From: Caryophanales bacterium UBA5603
GTDB taxonomy: Bacteria; Bacillota_I; Bacilli_A; Izemoplasmatales; Hujiaoplasmataceae
DNA length: 41,492 nucleotides
Assembly (NCBI GenBank): GCA_002424815.1
Contig: DILB01000002.1
Location: 140,872 to 182,363 of the forward strand
Reading direction: 5' to 3'
Shown: one piece after another, positions 1 to 8,287 of the stretch
Position numbering within the stretch: the stretch's first letter is position 1
How the letters are laid out: each line of letters begins with the position of its first letter
Program-made: the position numbers and the translations under genes
Notes under the pieces: model-generated
Databases searched by the model: none
Told to the model about the DNA's origin: nothing
What the model saw: the letters and a program-made list of their open reading frames with translations, nothing else

Positions 1-639
1 GTTGCCGCTATGAATGCAGCCGGTTATACTGGTCAAAAGAGTACAACCGAAACGGTTACTTCCTATGCATCAATTCTCGTTACCAAAACATCAACTTATA
101 ATCTTGTTGGCACAGGAAAAATTAACACCATCGCCGATTTGGCAGGTAAAACCGTATGTACACAAGCAACGACTTCTGGCGCAGGTTATGTTTACCCAGC
201 AGTTTTGCTTGATGAAAACAATTTGAAATTTGTTTCCGGTACGCCAAATGCTTCCGCTGGCGAAGTTAAAGCTTTAAACCTTGGTTCAGGTTATCCTGGT
301 GCTGTTACAGGTTTAATGAGCGGAGACTGTGATGCAGCTTTCTTATTCCAAGATGCACGTGATAACTCGACTTTGCTTGCTACTTATCCAAACTTATTTA
401 CAGACACTAGAGTTGTTGCCGTTACTCCAAGCATTTATAACGATACAATTTCCGTAATTCCAACTTTAAAAGCTAGTTTAAAATTAGCTATTCAAAATGC
501 CTTTATCAAAATATCAACAACTCCAGAAGGATTAGCGGCAATCGCTGTATATTCACACACTGGTTATAAGATTGCTGTTGATTCAGATTATGATGGCGAA
601 AGAGTAGTTTATTTATTCAAAAAGAATAACCTTTCATAA
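1..639 (+). CDS. phnD: Phosphonate/phosphite ABC transporter substrate-binding protein, 3' part
   Basis: The reading frame is open from the first base, so the gene begins upstream; about 212 C-terminal codons are visible. The sequence reads as the second lobe of a PhnD/PtxB-type periplasmic-binding-protein-like fold: a 'DLAGKTVCTQATTSGAGYVYP' hinge-like stretch, then a glycine-rich ligand-loop segment, 'MSGDCDAAF', and a C-terminal helix with 'TTPEGLAAIAVYSHTGY'. In the family this protein captures phosphonate, phosphite or a related phosphorus oxyanion and passes it to the PhnE permeases. It is followed 24 bases later by phnC and two phnE genes, which is the main support for the assignment. 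The exact ligand cannot be told from this part. The N-terminal lipoprotein signal lies outside the window. Confidence 0.85.
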   Translation, partial: VAAMNAAGYTGQKSTTETVTSYASILVTKTSTYNLVGTGKINTIADLAGKTVCTQATTSGAGYVYPAVLLDENNLKFVSGTPNASAGEVKALNLGSGYPGAVTGLMSGDCDAAFLFQDARDNSTLLATYPNLFTDTRVVAVTPSIYNDTISVIPTLKASLKLAIQNAFIKISTTPEGLAAIAVYSHTGYKIAVDSDYDGERVVYLFKKNNLS

Positions 640-663
640 GTCTAACATCGGAGGCTCCAGTAT

Positions 664-1452
664 ATGATTAAATTCACAAATGTCGACAAATTTTATCCTA
701 ATGGATTTCAAGCACTGAAAAATGTGAACTTAGAAATCAACGATGGAGAGTTTGTTGCCATTATTGGTTTATCTGGAGCGGGAAAATCGACTTTATTAAG
801 AGCAATCAATCGTATGCATCCGATCTCAAATGGCGATGTAATTGTCGACGGAGAGAATATGAGCAAGTTGGAGGGTAAGGAACTCCGAATGATGAGAAGT
901 CATATTGGAATGATTTTTCAATCCTTCAACTTGGTCAAAAGGATGAGTGTTTTTAAGAATGTTTTGGCGGGTAGAGTGGCATTCCACTCTACCTTTAAAA
1001 CATTATTTGGTCTTTTTCCGCAAGAAGATAAAATTATTGCTTTAGAAGCTTTAGATAAAATGGGCATTCTTGAAAAAGCGTTTGTTCGTGCTGATCAATT
1101 ATCCGGTGGTCAACAACAACGTGTGGCTTTGGCTCGGGCGCTTGCGCAAAATCCTTCAATCATCCTTGCTGATGAACCGGTAGCTTCACTAGACCCAGTC
1201 ACCACTATTCAAGTGATGGAGGATTTCAAAAGAATTAATACGGAATTTAAAATCACAATAGTCGCAAATATGCACCATGTTGATTTGGCGATGCAATATG
1301 CACACCGTATTATTGGAATTAAAGACGGAATAATCGTTTTTGATGGTCCTGTATCGAAAGTCACCGAACAAATTCTTGAGATGATTTATGGGCGAAAATT
1401 GACTCATGAGGATATATTAGAAAAACCTCTAGGAGAAATCATCAATGGCTAG
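664..1452 (+). CDS. phnC: Phosphonate ABC transporter ATP-binding protein
   Basis: 262 residues, the usual PhnC length. The Walker A motif GLSGAGKS is near residue 37, the signature LSGGQQQR near residue 145 and the Walker B IILADEP near 165, followed by the D-loop ASLDP and an H-loop histidine in 'NMHHVD'. It hydrolyses ATP on the cytoplasmic face to drive import through the PhnE pair. The GGAGG ribosome binding site at 650-654 supports this ATG. Its last 8 bases overlap the next gene, typical of translational coupling in a phnCDE operon. No carbon-phosphorus lyase genes are seen downstream, so substrates are either used by enzymes coded elsewhere or are simple oxyanions such as phosphite. 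Confidence 0.93.
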   Translation: MIKFTNVDKFYPNGFQALKNVNLEINDGEFVAIIGLSGAGKSTLLRAINRMHPISNGDVIVDGENMSKLEGKELRMMRSHIGMIFQSFNLVKRMSVFKNVLAGRVAFHSTFKTLFGLFPQEDKIIALEALDKMGILEKAFVRADQLSGGQQQRVALARALAQNPSIILADEPVASLDPVTTIQVMEDFKRINTEFKITIVANMHHVDLAMQYAHRIIGIKDGIIVFDGPVSKVTEQILEMIYGRKLTHEDILEKPLGEIING

Positions 1453-2260
1453 GGAATCATTTGTTCTCACAAATGGTAAAGTCGTCATTAAGCCACGGAC
1501 TAAGATATGGTTATATACTGCCATAGTATTAGTTCTGTTTTTTGCGTGTTTTCTTGTAATACCAATAGATTTTAGAACGATTAGATTAGCTCAAGTCAGT
1601 GTTATTTTAGAAAAACTTTTTACTCCTGCACCAGGAAAAACATGGGGAGATTACTTTGCATATATGCTAAAACTTGATCAACCCATTATGGAAACTATTC
1701 GGATGAGTTTTGCTGGAACCACGATTGGTGCAGCATTATGCCTTCCTTTCGCCTTTTTATGTTCAAGAAATATTGTAAAATCGAAATGGATTTATCAACC
1801 GACAAGAGTATTTATGAATTTTTTGAGAACATTGCCCACTTTAGTAGTCGTTGTTGTTGTTGCCTTCTTTTTTGGATTTAACGTTTTTACCGCAATTATT
1901 GCTATATCAATTTTTACTTGGAGTATTATGACTAAAATGCTTTATGAAACTATTGAAACGGTCGATATGGGACCTTTTGAAGCGCTAGAAGCTTGTGGAG
2001 GCAATAAGACGAAAGCATTCTCATATGCTGTATTTCCGCAAGTCATGCCTATCTATCTTAGTTATTTTATTTATACTTTTGAAATCAACGTTCGATCTTC
2101 GGTCGTACTTGGTTACGTTGGTGCGGGTGGCATCGGCGTAGTCATCAACGAAAATATCGGTATTTATTATGACCGGGTTGGCGCTATCATAATAGTTTTA
2201 TTTGTCCTTGTTATTGCTATTCAATTATTTTCTAGTTGGGTCAGGAGTAAATTACAATGA
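1445..2260 (+). CDS. phnE: Phosphonate ABC transporter permease, first copy
   Basis: 271 residues with a membrane segment near residues 22-42 and about five more towards the C terminus. The EAA-type cytoplasmic loop that docks on the ATPase is visible as 'EALEACGGNKTKAFSYAVFP', and 'RSSVVLGYVGAGGIG' is the typical PhnE C-terminal signature. An AGGAG at 1431-1435 lies 9 bases before the ATG. It overlaps phnC by 8 bases and the second permease by the ATGA at 2257-2260. In this family two PhnE proteins can form a heterodimeric channel, which the adjacent second copy suggests here. Confidence 0.92.
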   Translation: MARESFVLTNGKVVIKPRTKIWLYTAIVLVLFFACFLVIPIDFRTIRLAQVSVILEKLFTPAPGKTWGDYFAYMLKLDQPIMETIRMSFAGTTIGAALCLPFAFLCSRNIVKSKWIYQPTRVFMNFLRTLPTLVVVVVVAFFFGFNVFTAIIAISIFTWSIMTKMLYETIETVDMGPFEALEACGGNKTKAFSYAVFPQVMPIYLSYFIYTFEINVRSSVVLGYVGAGGIGVVINENIGIYYDRVGAIIIVLFVLVIAIQLFSSWVRSKLQ

Positions 2261-3081
2261 AAAAAAATTACTCTGGAGAGCGTTTGACTGTTGCCATCCA
2301 ACTTAAAAGACAACCACCCAAATGGATTTATAATACTTTACTAACGATTGTTGTTTTTATACTAGTCATCTATTCTTTTTCTGGAACCGTGATAAGTGCT
2401 GATCGACTCAACAATTTTTGGCCTTCGCTTAGGGTCATGATTAAAGGTTTTTTGAATCCGAATCTTAAGTTTTTATTTGGGCTCGATGATGCAAGCATTC
2501 CATATTTGACGCTCCAGACTTTAGCAATTGCTTTTGCTGGGACTTTAATTGCTGCAATCTTTGCTCTTCCAATTGGGTTTTTATCAGCTAGAAATGTTAC
2601 TGGAAAAGCTTCAAAAATAGGAGAAATCATTTTAATTGCTATTAGGACTTTCCCTGAAATTATTTTAGCTTTAATCTTGATTCGCATATTTGGAATTGGC
2701 GCATTAACTGGAACTTTAACAATAGGAATTCACTCTGTTGGTATGCTTGGAAAACTATTTGCAGAATCAATTGAAAACATGGATCGTGGACCTATCGAAG
2801 CACTTGATGCAGTAGGAGCTAATATTTGGCAAAAAATCCGATATGGAATTTTTCCACAAGTTTTACCCGATTTTCTTTCAATAACATTATATCGATTTGA
2901 TATCAATGTTCGTTCGGCTACAATCCTTGGTGTTGTATCTGCAGGAGGATTAGGAACACCGCTTATTTTTGCGACTCGTGAATGGGATTGGCCAACTTTA
3001 AGTTCAATTTTGATTGCTATTATTATCATGGTTGTGTCCGTTGATATAATATCATCCAAATTAAGAGAAAAATTAGTTTAA
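2257..3081 (+). CDS. phnE: Phosphonate ABC transporter permease, second copy
   Basis: 274 residues, homologous to the preceding permease. The ATPase-docking loop reads 'EALDAVGANIWQKIRYGIFP' and the C-terminal signature 'RSATILGVVSAGGLG'. The start overlaps the previous stop as ATGA and is preceded by AGGAG at 2243-2247. The two permeases differ enough in sequence to be an old duplication rather than a recent one; a heterodimeric importer channel is the natural inference. It is the last gene of the phn operon; a terminator follows immediately. Confidence 0.92.
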   Translation: MKKNYSGERLTVAIQLKRQPPKWIYNTLLTIVVFILVIYSFSGTVISADRLNNFWPSLRVMIKGFLNPNLKFLFGLDDASIPYLTLQTLAIAFAGTLIAAIFALPIGFLSARNVTGKASKIGEIILIAIRTFPEIILALILIRIFGIGALTGTLTIGIHSVGMLGKLFAESIENMDRGPIEALDAVGANIWQKIRYGIFPQVLPDFLSITLYRFDINVRSATILGVVSAGGLGTPLIFATREWDWPTLSSILIAIIIMVVSVDIISSKLREKLV

Positions 3082-3087
3082 AATAAA

Positions 3088-3117
3088 AAAACGGTCGGAG
3101 TTTTCCAACCGTTTTTA
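3088..3117. terminator. Bidirectional terminator between phnE and pckG
   Basis: An A-run is followed by ACGGTCGGA, a short loop, TCCAACCGT and a T-run. The stem has one C/A mismatch. Because both flanks are A/T runs it can end transcription from the phn operon (plus) and from pckG (minus), whose stop codon lies directly beside it. Confidence 0.8.
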
Positions 3118-4920
3118 TTATTTTAGTCTTTCTCTTAATGAGTTTAATTCATCTCGAATCGGTTGTGGCAATCGATTTTCAAACATTTTATAGTAAGATT
3201 CGATAGAGTCACACTCCCGAGTCCATTCTTCATGATTTATACTTAACATTTCGTCTAAAGAATCTTGTGAAATCGATAACCCATTTAAATCTAGATCCTC
3301 AGGTGATGGAACCCAACCAATGGCTGTTTTTCGAGCCTCTGATTTTCCGTTTGTTCGATCAAAAACCCATTTTAAAACACGGCTATTTTCTCCGTATCCT
3401 GGCCATAAAAATTTAGAATTTTGATCTTTTCTAAACCAATTTACAAAAAATATTTTTGGCAGTTTTGACGAATCAGTCATTTTTTCTATATCGAGCCAAT
3501 GTTGCAAGTAATCTCCTACATGATACCCAATGAATGGAAGCATTGCAAATGGGTCTCTTCTTACCGTTCCAATTTGGTCTGAAATTGTAGCTGCAGTGAT
3601 TTCTGAACCCATGATTGAACCCATAAATATGCCATGAACCCAATTGAAACTTTCATGAATTAATGGGACAGTTTTCGGACGTCTACCGCCAATTAAAATC
3701 GCTGAAATCGGCACACCAGATTCTGCTTCCCAATCATTGGCAATAACTGGGCATTGATTTGCTGGTACTGTAAATCGCGCATTTGGATGAGCTGCAGTCG
3801 TCTGAGTGATACCTTTATACCAATCTTTCCCTTGCCAATCGATTAGATGATTAGGAGCTTCGGTTCCAATACCCTCCCACCAGACGTCCCCTTCATCAGT
3901 CAATGCTACATTTGTAAATATTGTATTTTTTTCGATAGCTTTCATAGCATTAAAATTTGTCTGGTAAGAAGTTCCTGGCGCAACTCCGAAAAATCCAGCT
4001 TCAGGATTAATTGCATATAATCTTCCGTCATTTCCAAATTTCATCCATGCGATGTCATCGCCGATTGTTTCAACTTTCCAGCCTGGAATGGTGGGCGTTA
4101 ACATCGCAAGATTCGTTTTTCCACATGCGCTTGGAAAAGCACCGGTGATATATTTGATTTCTCCTATTGGGTTAGTTATTTTTAATATCAGCATATGTTC
4201 TGCTAGCCATCCTTCATCTCTAGCAATAACAGAAGCAATTCTTAATGCGAAACATTTTTTTCCAAGAAGTGCATTTCCACCATATCCCGATCCATAAGAC
4301 CAAATTAATTTTTCGTCTGTAAAATGAGTGATGAATTTTTGATTAATCGGTGCACATGGCCATTTTTGATCTAATTGACCTGGTTCGAGAGGATATCCCA
4401 CTGAGTGTAAACATGGAACAAATTCACCATTTTCTCCAAGAGCTTCAAGGACTTTTATCCCTGTTCGAGTCATGATATACATATTGACTGCCACATAAGG
4501 ACTATCAGTAATATTTATCCCTATTTTAGAAAGAGGGGATCCTACTGGACCCATTGAAAATGGAATCACGAACATAGTTCTACCACGCATTGAACCCTGA
4601 TATAATTTTAGCATTGTCTGCTTAAGTTCATTTGGATTTATCCAATTATTTGTAGGACCAGCATCGCTTTGTTTGATTGATGAAATAAAAGTTCGATTTT
4701 CTACACGGGCAACATCAGATGGATCGCTTCTAAACAGATAACAACCGGGTCTAATAGATTGGTTTAAAAGAATGGCAGTCCCTTTATCTACCATCTCATC
4801 AAGAAGTATTTGATGTTCATTTTTACTTCCCGTTAACCATTGAACTTTGTTTGGCTGGCATAATTTTGTTATCTCATCGACCCAAGCAGATAATTTTTTA
4901 TTAGAAATCACATTATTCAT
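3118..4920 (-). CDS. pckG: Phosphoenolpyruvate carboxykinase, GTP type
   Basis: 600 residues, the size of GTP-dependent PEPCK and longer than the ATP-dependent PckA. It interconverts oxaloacetate + GTP with phosphoenolpyruvate + GDP + CO2 in the cytosol. The P-loop reads AFPSACGKTN at residues 261-270, including the reactive cysteine 266 typical of the GTP enzymes; GDDIAWM at 287-293 is the metal/kinase-2 motif; 'NWFRKDQ' near residue 495 and 'WPGYGENSRVL' belong to the nucleotide-binding region. In anaerobes the enzyme often runs towards oxaloacetate, but direction cannot be read from sequence. It is a single-gene unit, convergent with the phn operon and divergent from tryptophanase. An AGAAAG-type site lies just before the ATG. 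Confidence 0.96.
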   Translation of the reverse strand: MNNVISNKKLSAWVDEITKLCQPNKVQWLTGSKNEHQILLDEMVDKGTAILLNQSIRPGCYLFRSDPSDVARVENRTFISSIKQSDAGPTNNWINPNELKQTMLKLYQGSMRGRTMFVIPFSMGPVGSPLSKIGINITDSPYVAVNMYIMTRTGIKVLEALGENGEFVPCLHSVGYPLEPGQLDQKWPCAPINQKFITHFTDEKLIWSYGSGYGGNALLGKKCFALRIASVIARDEGWLAEHMLILKITNPIGEIKYITGAFPSACGKTNLAMLTPTIPGWKVETIGDDIAWMKFGNDGRLYAINPEAGFFGVAPGTSYQTNFNAMKAIEKNTIFTNVALTDEGDVWWEGIGTEAPNHLIDWQGKDWYKGITQTTAAHPNARFTVPANQCPVIANDWEAESGVPISAILIGGRRPKTVPLIHESFNWVHGIFMGSIMGSEITAATISDQIGTVRRDPFAMLPFIGYHVGDYLQHWLDIEKMTDSSKLPKIFFVNWFRKDQNSKFLWPGYGENSRVLKWVFDRTNGKSEARKTAIGWVPSPEDLDLNGLSISQDSLDEMLSINHEEWTRECDSIESYYKMFENRLPQPIRDELNSLRERLK

Positions 4921-4987
4921 CTTCTTTCTGTGATTAAATCATATCATAAAGGTAGGTAGGATAAGAAATAGAATTAGTAAAAGACTT

Positions 4988-5013
4988 ATGAAAATTATTT
5001 TTGTTATTTTCAT
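4988..5013. repeat. Short inverted repeat in pckG-tnaA divergent region
   Basis: ATGAAAAT at 4988-4995 is repeated inverted as ATTTTCAT at 5006-5013 with a 10-base gap. It lies between two divergent genes and just upstream of the likely tryptophanase promoter, so it could be a regulator site. No known consensus is matched, and such AT-rich dyads also arise by chance. Confidence 0.3.
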
Positions 5014-5022
5014 GAATAAATA

Positions 5023-5053
5023 TTCACAAAATTAGATAATAGCATGCGATAAT
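5023..5053 (+). promoter_or_regulatory. Likely promoter of tryptophanase
   Basis: The extended -10 element TGCGATAAT is at 5045-5053, with TTCACA at 5023-5028 as a possible -35 at a long 19-base spacing. Transcription would start about 25 bases before the ATG. No TnaC-like leader peptide fits in so short a leader. Confidence 0.45.
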
Positions 5054-5084
5054 GAATTTATAGGAAAATAGAAAGGAACATTAT

Positions 5085-6470
5085 ATGAAACAAGCATATT
5101 CAATTCCACCCTACAAAATTAAAATGATTGAACCGATTCATCTAATCGATAGAAAAGCAAGAGAGAGAAGTCTTGAAAGTGCAGGGTATAACCCTTTCAA
5201 ACTCAAGAGTAACGATGTCTTTATTGACCTGTTAACCGATTCCGGCACAGGAGCTATGAGTCATTTTCAATGGGCTGCTTTAATGCAAGGAGATGAATCT
5301 TATGCAGGTTCATCCAGTTTTTACAGATTAGAAGAGGTAGTAAAAGATATAACAGGATATCAGTATATAATGCCTGCTCATCAGGGACGTGGAGCCGAAC
5401 AAGTCGTCATCCCCGCCTTGATAGATCATCCTGGCATGATTTTTATCAGTAATACTCATTTTGATACTACTAGAGCACACGTTGAAATTGCTGGAGGAGT
5501 CGCTTTGGATTCAGCCATTAAAGAATCGTGTGATACAGAACACTATCATCCTTTTAAAGGTAATTTTGACCTTGATGTATTACGTTCAATCATTGAAAAA
5601 TATGGAAAATCGATGATTGCAGGTATCATCATGACCGTTACAAATAATTCTGTGGGTGGTCAACCCGTATCAATGGAAAATTTACATTCAGTCAAAAAGA
5701 TTGCGGATGAATATGGTATCCGCTGTATCATAGATGGCGCAAGATATGCTGAAAATTCATATTTTGTAAAACTTAGAGAACCAGCTTATGCTAATAAGTC
5801 TGTAAGAGAAATTGCCAAAGAATTATTTTCGCTAGGAGATATTTTTTTAATGAGCGCAAAGAAAGATGGCCTTGTAAATATTGGTGGAATTATTGCAATT
5901 CGATCTGATTTTGATCTATTTAGAAAATGTCAAACGAGAATAGTTCCGATGGAAGGATTTCCAACATATGGGGGTCTAGCCGGTCGAGATATGGAAGCTT
6001 TAGCGGTTGGATTAGAAGAAGCATTATCTGAGGATTATTTAGCATATCGATTGGATGAAATTAGATATTTGGGTGATCGACTTCTCTCTGCAGGTGTTCC
6101 TATTCAATATCCAACGGGAGGACATGCGGTATTTGTAGACTGCGGTAAAATGTGTCCACATATACCTTACGACCAATTTCCTGCTCAAGCAGTCACAAAT
6201 GAATTATATTTAGAAGGTGGAGTTCGCGCTGTTGAGATAGGATCATTGTTACTCGGAAGAGACCCGTCGACAGGAATCAATCGAAAGGCTGATCTTGAAT
6301 TGATGAGATTAACAATCCCAAGAAGGACCTACACTTTTGCTCATTTAGATTATGTGGCTGAGTGTTTAATTGCAGTTTATAAACGACGCAATTCAATTAA
6401 GGGTGTTAAATTTACTTATGAGTCACCCATATTGCGACACTTTACTTCTACGTTTGAAACAGTCGAATAA
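5085..6470 (+). CDS. tnaA: Tryptophanase (tryptophan indole-lyase)
   Basis: 461 residues of the beta-eliminating lyase family: PLP-dependent cleavage of L-tryptophan to indole, pyruvate and ammonia. Visible motifs are 'IDLLTDSGTGAMS' near 47-59, 'PAHQGRGAEQ' near 97-106, and the PLP lysine in SAKKDG (K260 by alignment with known lyases). The closest alternative is tyrosine phenol-lyase. Here residue D127 in 'FDTTRAH' and the C-terminal 'RAVEIGSLLLGRDP' follow tryptophanase; tyrosine phenol-lyase has Thr and 'SMERG' with its substrate arginine at these places. The stretch 'KDGLVNIGG', however, is closer to tyrosine phenol-lyase. Ribosome site GAAAGGA precedes the ATG. No tryptophan permease (tnaB) or leader peptide lies beside it. 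Confidence 0.88.
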   Translation: MKQAYSIPPYKIKMIEPIHLIDRKARERSLESAGYNPFKLKSNDVFIDLLTDSGTGAMSHFQWAALMQGDESYAGSSSFYRLEEVVKDITGYQYIMPAHQGRGAEQVVIPALIDHPGMIFISNTHFDTTRAHVEIAGGVALDSAIKESCDTEHYHPFKGNFDLDVLRSIIEKYGKSMIAGIIMTVTNNSVGGQPVSMENLHSVKKIADEYGIRCIIDGARYAENSYFVKLREPAYANKSVREIAKELFSLGDIFLMSAKKDGLVNIGGIIAIRSDFDLFRKCQTRIVPMEGFPTYGGLAGRDMEALAVGLEEALSEDYLAYRLDEIRYLGDRLLSAGVPIQYPTGGHAVFVDCGKMCPHIPYDQFPAQAVTNELYLEGGVRAVEIGSLLLGRDPSTGINRKADLELMRLTIPRRTYTFAHLDYVAECLIAVYKRRNSIKGVKFTYESPILRHFTSTFETVE

Positions 6471-6489
6471 AATCACACTATTATTATAA

Positions 6490-6517
6490 CCGGCAGAAAT
6501 TTTCTGCCGGATTTTTA
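6490..6517 (+). terminator. Terminator after tryptophanase
   Basis: CCGGCAGAA and TTCTGCCGG form a strong GC-rich hairpin at 6490-6510, followed by ATTTTTATT. Confidence 0.9.
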
Positions 6518-6530
6518 TTGTGCATGATTT

Positions 6531-6559
6531 TTGATATTATCATTAAATAATGATATAAT
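6531..6559 (+). promoter_or_regulatory. Sigma-A promoter of msrB operon
   Basis: TTGATA at 6531-6536, a 17-base spacer, and TATAAT at 6554-6559 preceded by TGA, an extended -10. It is a near-consensus promoter that starts transcription just before msrB. Confidence 0.8.
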
Positions 6560-6580
6560 TATATAAAGTGGTGGTCACAA

Positions 6581-7027
6581 ATGAAATACAAGAAAGTTGA
6601 TAAAAAAATGTTAAAAGAAATTTTATCTCCTATACAATATAATGTGACTCAAGAAAACGGGACAGAGCCACCTTTTCGTAATGAATATTGGGATAATGAT
6701 GAACCGGGAATATATGTTGATATTGTCTCGGGAGAACCTTTATTCTCATCTCTTGATAAATTTGATCATGGGTGTGGGTGGCCGAGCTTTTCTATACCAA
6801 TTGGCGAAATAGTAACCAGAAAAGATTTCAATTTTAATATGGTTAGAACAGAAGTAAGAAGTATGATTGCTGATTCTCATTTAGGTCATGTATTTGAAGA
6901 TGGACCCAAAGATAAAGGCGGATTTCGATTTTGTATTAATTCTGCTGCACTCCGTTTTATTCCTGCCGACGATCTTGAAATGGAAGGATACAGTGAATTT
7001 GCATATTTATTTAAGGAGAAAAAATAA
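6581..7027 (+). CDS. msrB: Peptide-methionine (R)-S-oxide reductase, non-zinc form
   Basis: 148 residues; repairs methionine-R-sulfoxide in oxidised proteins. The conserved 'HGCGWPSF' is at residues 63-70, 'SHLGHVFEDGP' at 99-109 and the catalytic cysteine is C118 in 'RFCINSAALRF'. The two CxxC pairs that hold structural zinc in many MsrB proteins are absent: the first site reads 'DIVSGEPLF' and the second 'RSMIADSHLGHVF'. The protein is cytoplasmic, with no signal peptide. A weak GGTGG precedes the start. The next gene, a membrane protein with a CxxC, starts three bases after the stop and is likely co-transcribed. No msrA is adjacent. Confidence 0.93.
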   Translation: MKYKKVDKKMLKEILSPIQYNVTQENGTEPPFRNEYWDNDEPGIYVDIVSGEPLFSSLDKFDHGCGWPSFSIPIGEIVTRKDFNFNMVRTEVRSMIADSHLGHVFEDGPKDKGGFRFCINSAALRFIPADDLEMEGYSEFAYLFKEKK

Positions 7028-7030
7028 ATC

Positions 7031-7528
7031 ATGTTATCAACAGTCATCTCGATGCAAAAAAAGAAAAAATTTATTATTTCAGGTATAGTTTTCTTTGTGC
7101 TTTTTTCAATAATATATTATATGTTGGACTACCTTAATGGTGGTTATCCTAAAATGATACGTGATTATGGAATTTACTTAGTGGTCATTAATATTTTTAT
7201 TAATTTTTTAATGGCTTTAATTTCTTCTACAATGATGAATTTTTCAACAGCTTTCATGTCACTTTCTGGAAAAGAAGGTAAAGGCACTTTTTTTGGAAAT
7301 ATCGCTGTATTCTTTGGAATGTTAACTTATGGTTGTACCTCTTGTGTCATTGCCTTTTTTGCTGCAATCGGCATTACTTTATCGGTTGCAATTCTTCCTT
7401 TAGCTGGGCTTCCTTATAAAATTGTTGCCTTTGTTATTTTGATTGCTGGCTTCATCTGGCTACTCATCGAAATAAAACAAGGAAAATGTAAAGTTAAAAA
7501 AATCGAATCTAGTTCCGACTTGGTTTAA
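7031..7528 (+). CDS. Small multi-pass membrane protein with membrane CxxC
   Basis: 165 residues, not recognised as a named family. Four to five hydrophobic segments are seen at about 15-33, 45-66, 88-110, 110-128 and 130-148, with a charged C-terminal tail. The pair C102-T-S-C105 in 'YGCTSCVIAFF' lies at or in the third segment; a third cysteine is C153 in the tail. A membrane CxxC directly downstream of a methionine sulfoxide reductase is compatible with a thiol-relay or redox role, but that is inference. AGGAG at 7014-7018 supports the ATG at 7031; the internal ATG at 7052 is an alternative start. The gene shares the msrB promoter and ends at its own terminator. Confidence 0.7.
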   Translation: MLSTVISMQKKKKFIISGIVFFVLFSIIYYMLDYLNGGYPKMIRDYGIYLVVINIFINFLMALISSTMMNFSTAFMSLSGKEGKGTFFGNIAVFFGMLTYGCTSCVIAFFAAIGITLSVAILPLAGLPYKIVAFVILIAGFIWLLIEIKQGKCKVKKIESSSDLV

Positions 7529-7548
7529 TTGTTATCTTTAGTCATAGT

Positions 7549-7577
7549 AAACTTATCACAGGCAAGATAAGTTTTTT
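7549..7577 (+). terminator. Terminator after msrB operon
   Basis: AAACTTATC and GATAAGTTT form a 9-bp stem around an 8-base loop, and the T-run continues to 7577. Confidence 0.8.
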
Positions 7578-7606
7578 GTCGTTTAGTTAATAACACGGAG
7601 GAAAAG

Positions 7607-8287
7607 ATGAATATCGTTGAACTTCAAAATATTTCTAAATTTTATTTCAGCAACTCCATTGTCACTCAGGCTATTAAAAATGTTAATTTATTAATCGATA
7701 ATGGTGAATTTATCATTATTACTGGCGCATCGGGATCTGGAAAAACGACATTACTTTATGTTGCAAGCGGACTTGAAAAAACAACGTCTGGTATTGTAAA
7801 ACTATTTGATGAGCCGATTCTTGGAATGAGCGAAAGAACTACGGCTGAATTAAGAAAATCTAAGATTGGATTTGTTTTTCAATTTTATAATTTACTTCCT
7901 AATCTAACCGTCTATGAAAATGTGCTTTTGGCAGCTGTTATTGCAGGTAATAAAAACGAGGACAAAGTGAAGACTGCTTTGGAAATTGTTTCAATGTGGG
8001 AATCAAAGCATAAATATCCCAATGAATTATCAGGAGGGATGCAACAAAGAGTTGCAATCGCAAGGGCGATTGTCAATAATCCATTAATAATATTTGCGGA
8101 TGAACCCACGGGTAATCTGGATTCAGTTAACGCTGTTCAAATCCTTGAAATATTTAAAAAACTTAATAAAGAATTTTCGACAACAATTGTATTGGTGACC
8201 CATAATTCTGACTTTCTTTCTTATGCGTCAAGAAGTGTTATCTTGAAGGATGGAGTCATTGTCCATGATGAGAAGATTCGCATTTAA
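7607..8287 (+). CDS. ABC transporter ATP-binding protein, MacB/LolD type
   Basis: 226 residues, the normal length of a MacB/LolD/FtsE-like ATPase. Walker A is GASGSGKT, signature LSGGMQQR, Walker B IIFADEPTGNLD, and the H-loop lies in 'VTHNSDF'. GGAGG at 7597-7601 supports the start. The gene overlaps the following FtsX-type permease, so the two form one transporter. ATPases of this class usually power mechanotransmission (extruding lipoproteins, peptides or antibiotics, or activating cell-wall enzymes) rather than import. The third gene of the unit is a large lipoprotein, probably a partner on the outer face. Confidence 0.93.
   Translation: MNIVELQNISKFYFSNSIVTQAIKNVNLLIDNGEFIIITGASGSGKTTLLYVASGLEKTTSGIVKLFDEPILGMSERTTAELRKSKIGFVFQFYNLLPNLTVYENVLLAAVIAGNKNEDKVKTALEIVSMWESKHKYPNELSGGMQQRVAIARAIVNNPLIIFADEPTGNLDSVNAVQILEIFKKLNKEFSTTIVLVTHNSDFLSYASRSVILKDGVIVHDEKIRI

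Noticed and set aside
2370..3059. Antisense open frames opposite phnE
   Set aside because: They are shadows of the real gene, lack ribosome sites, and have no recognisable protein character.
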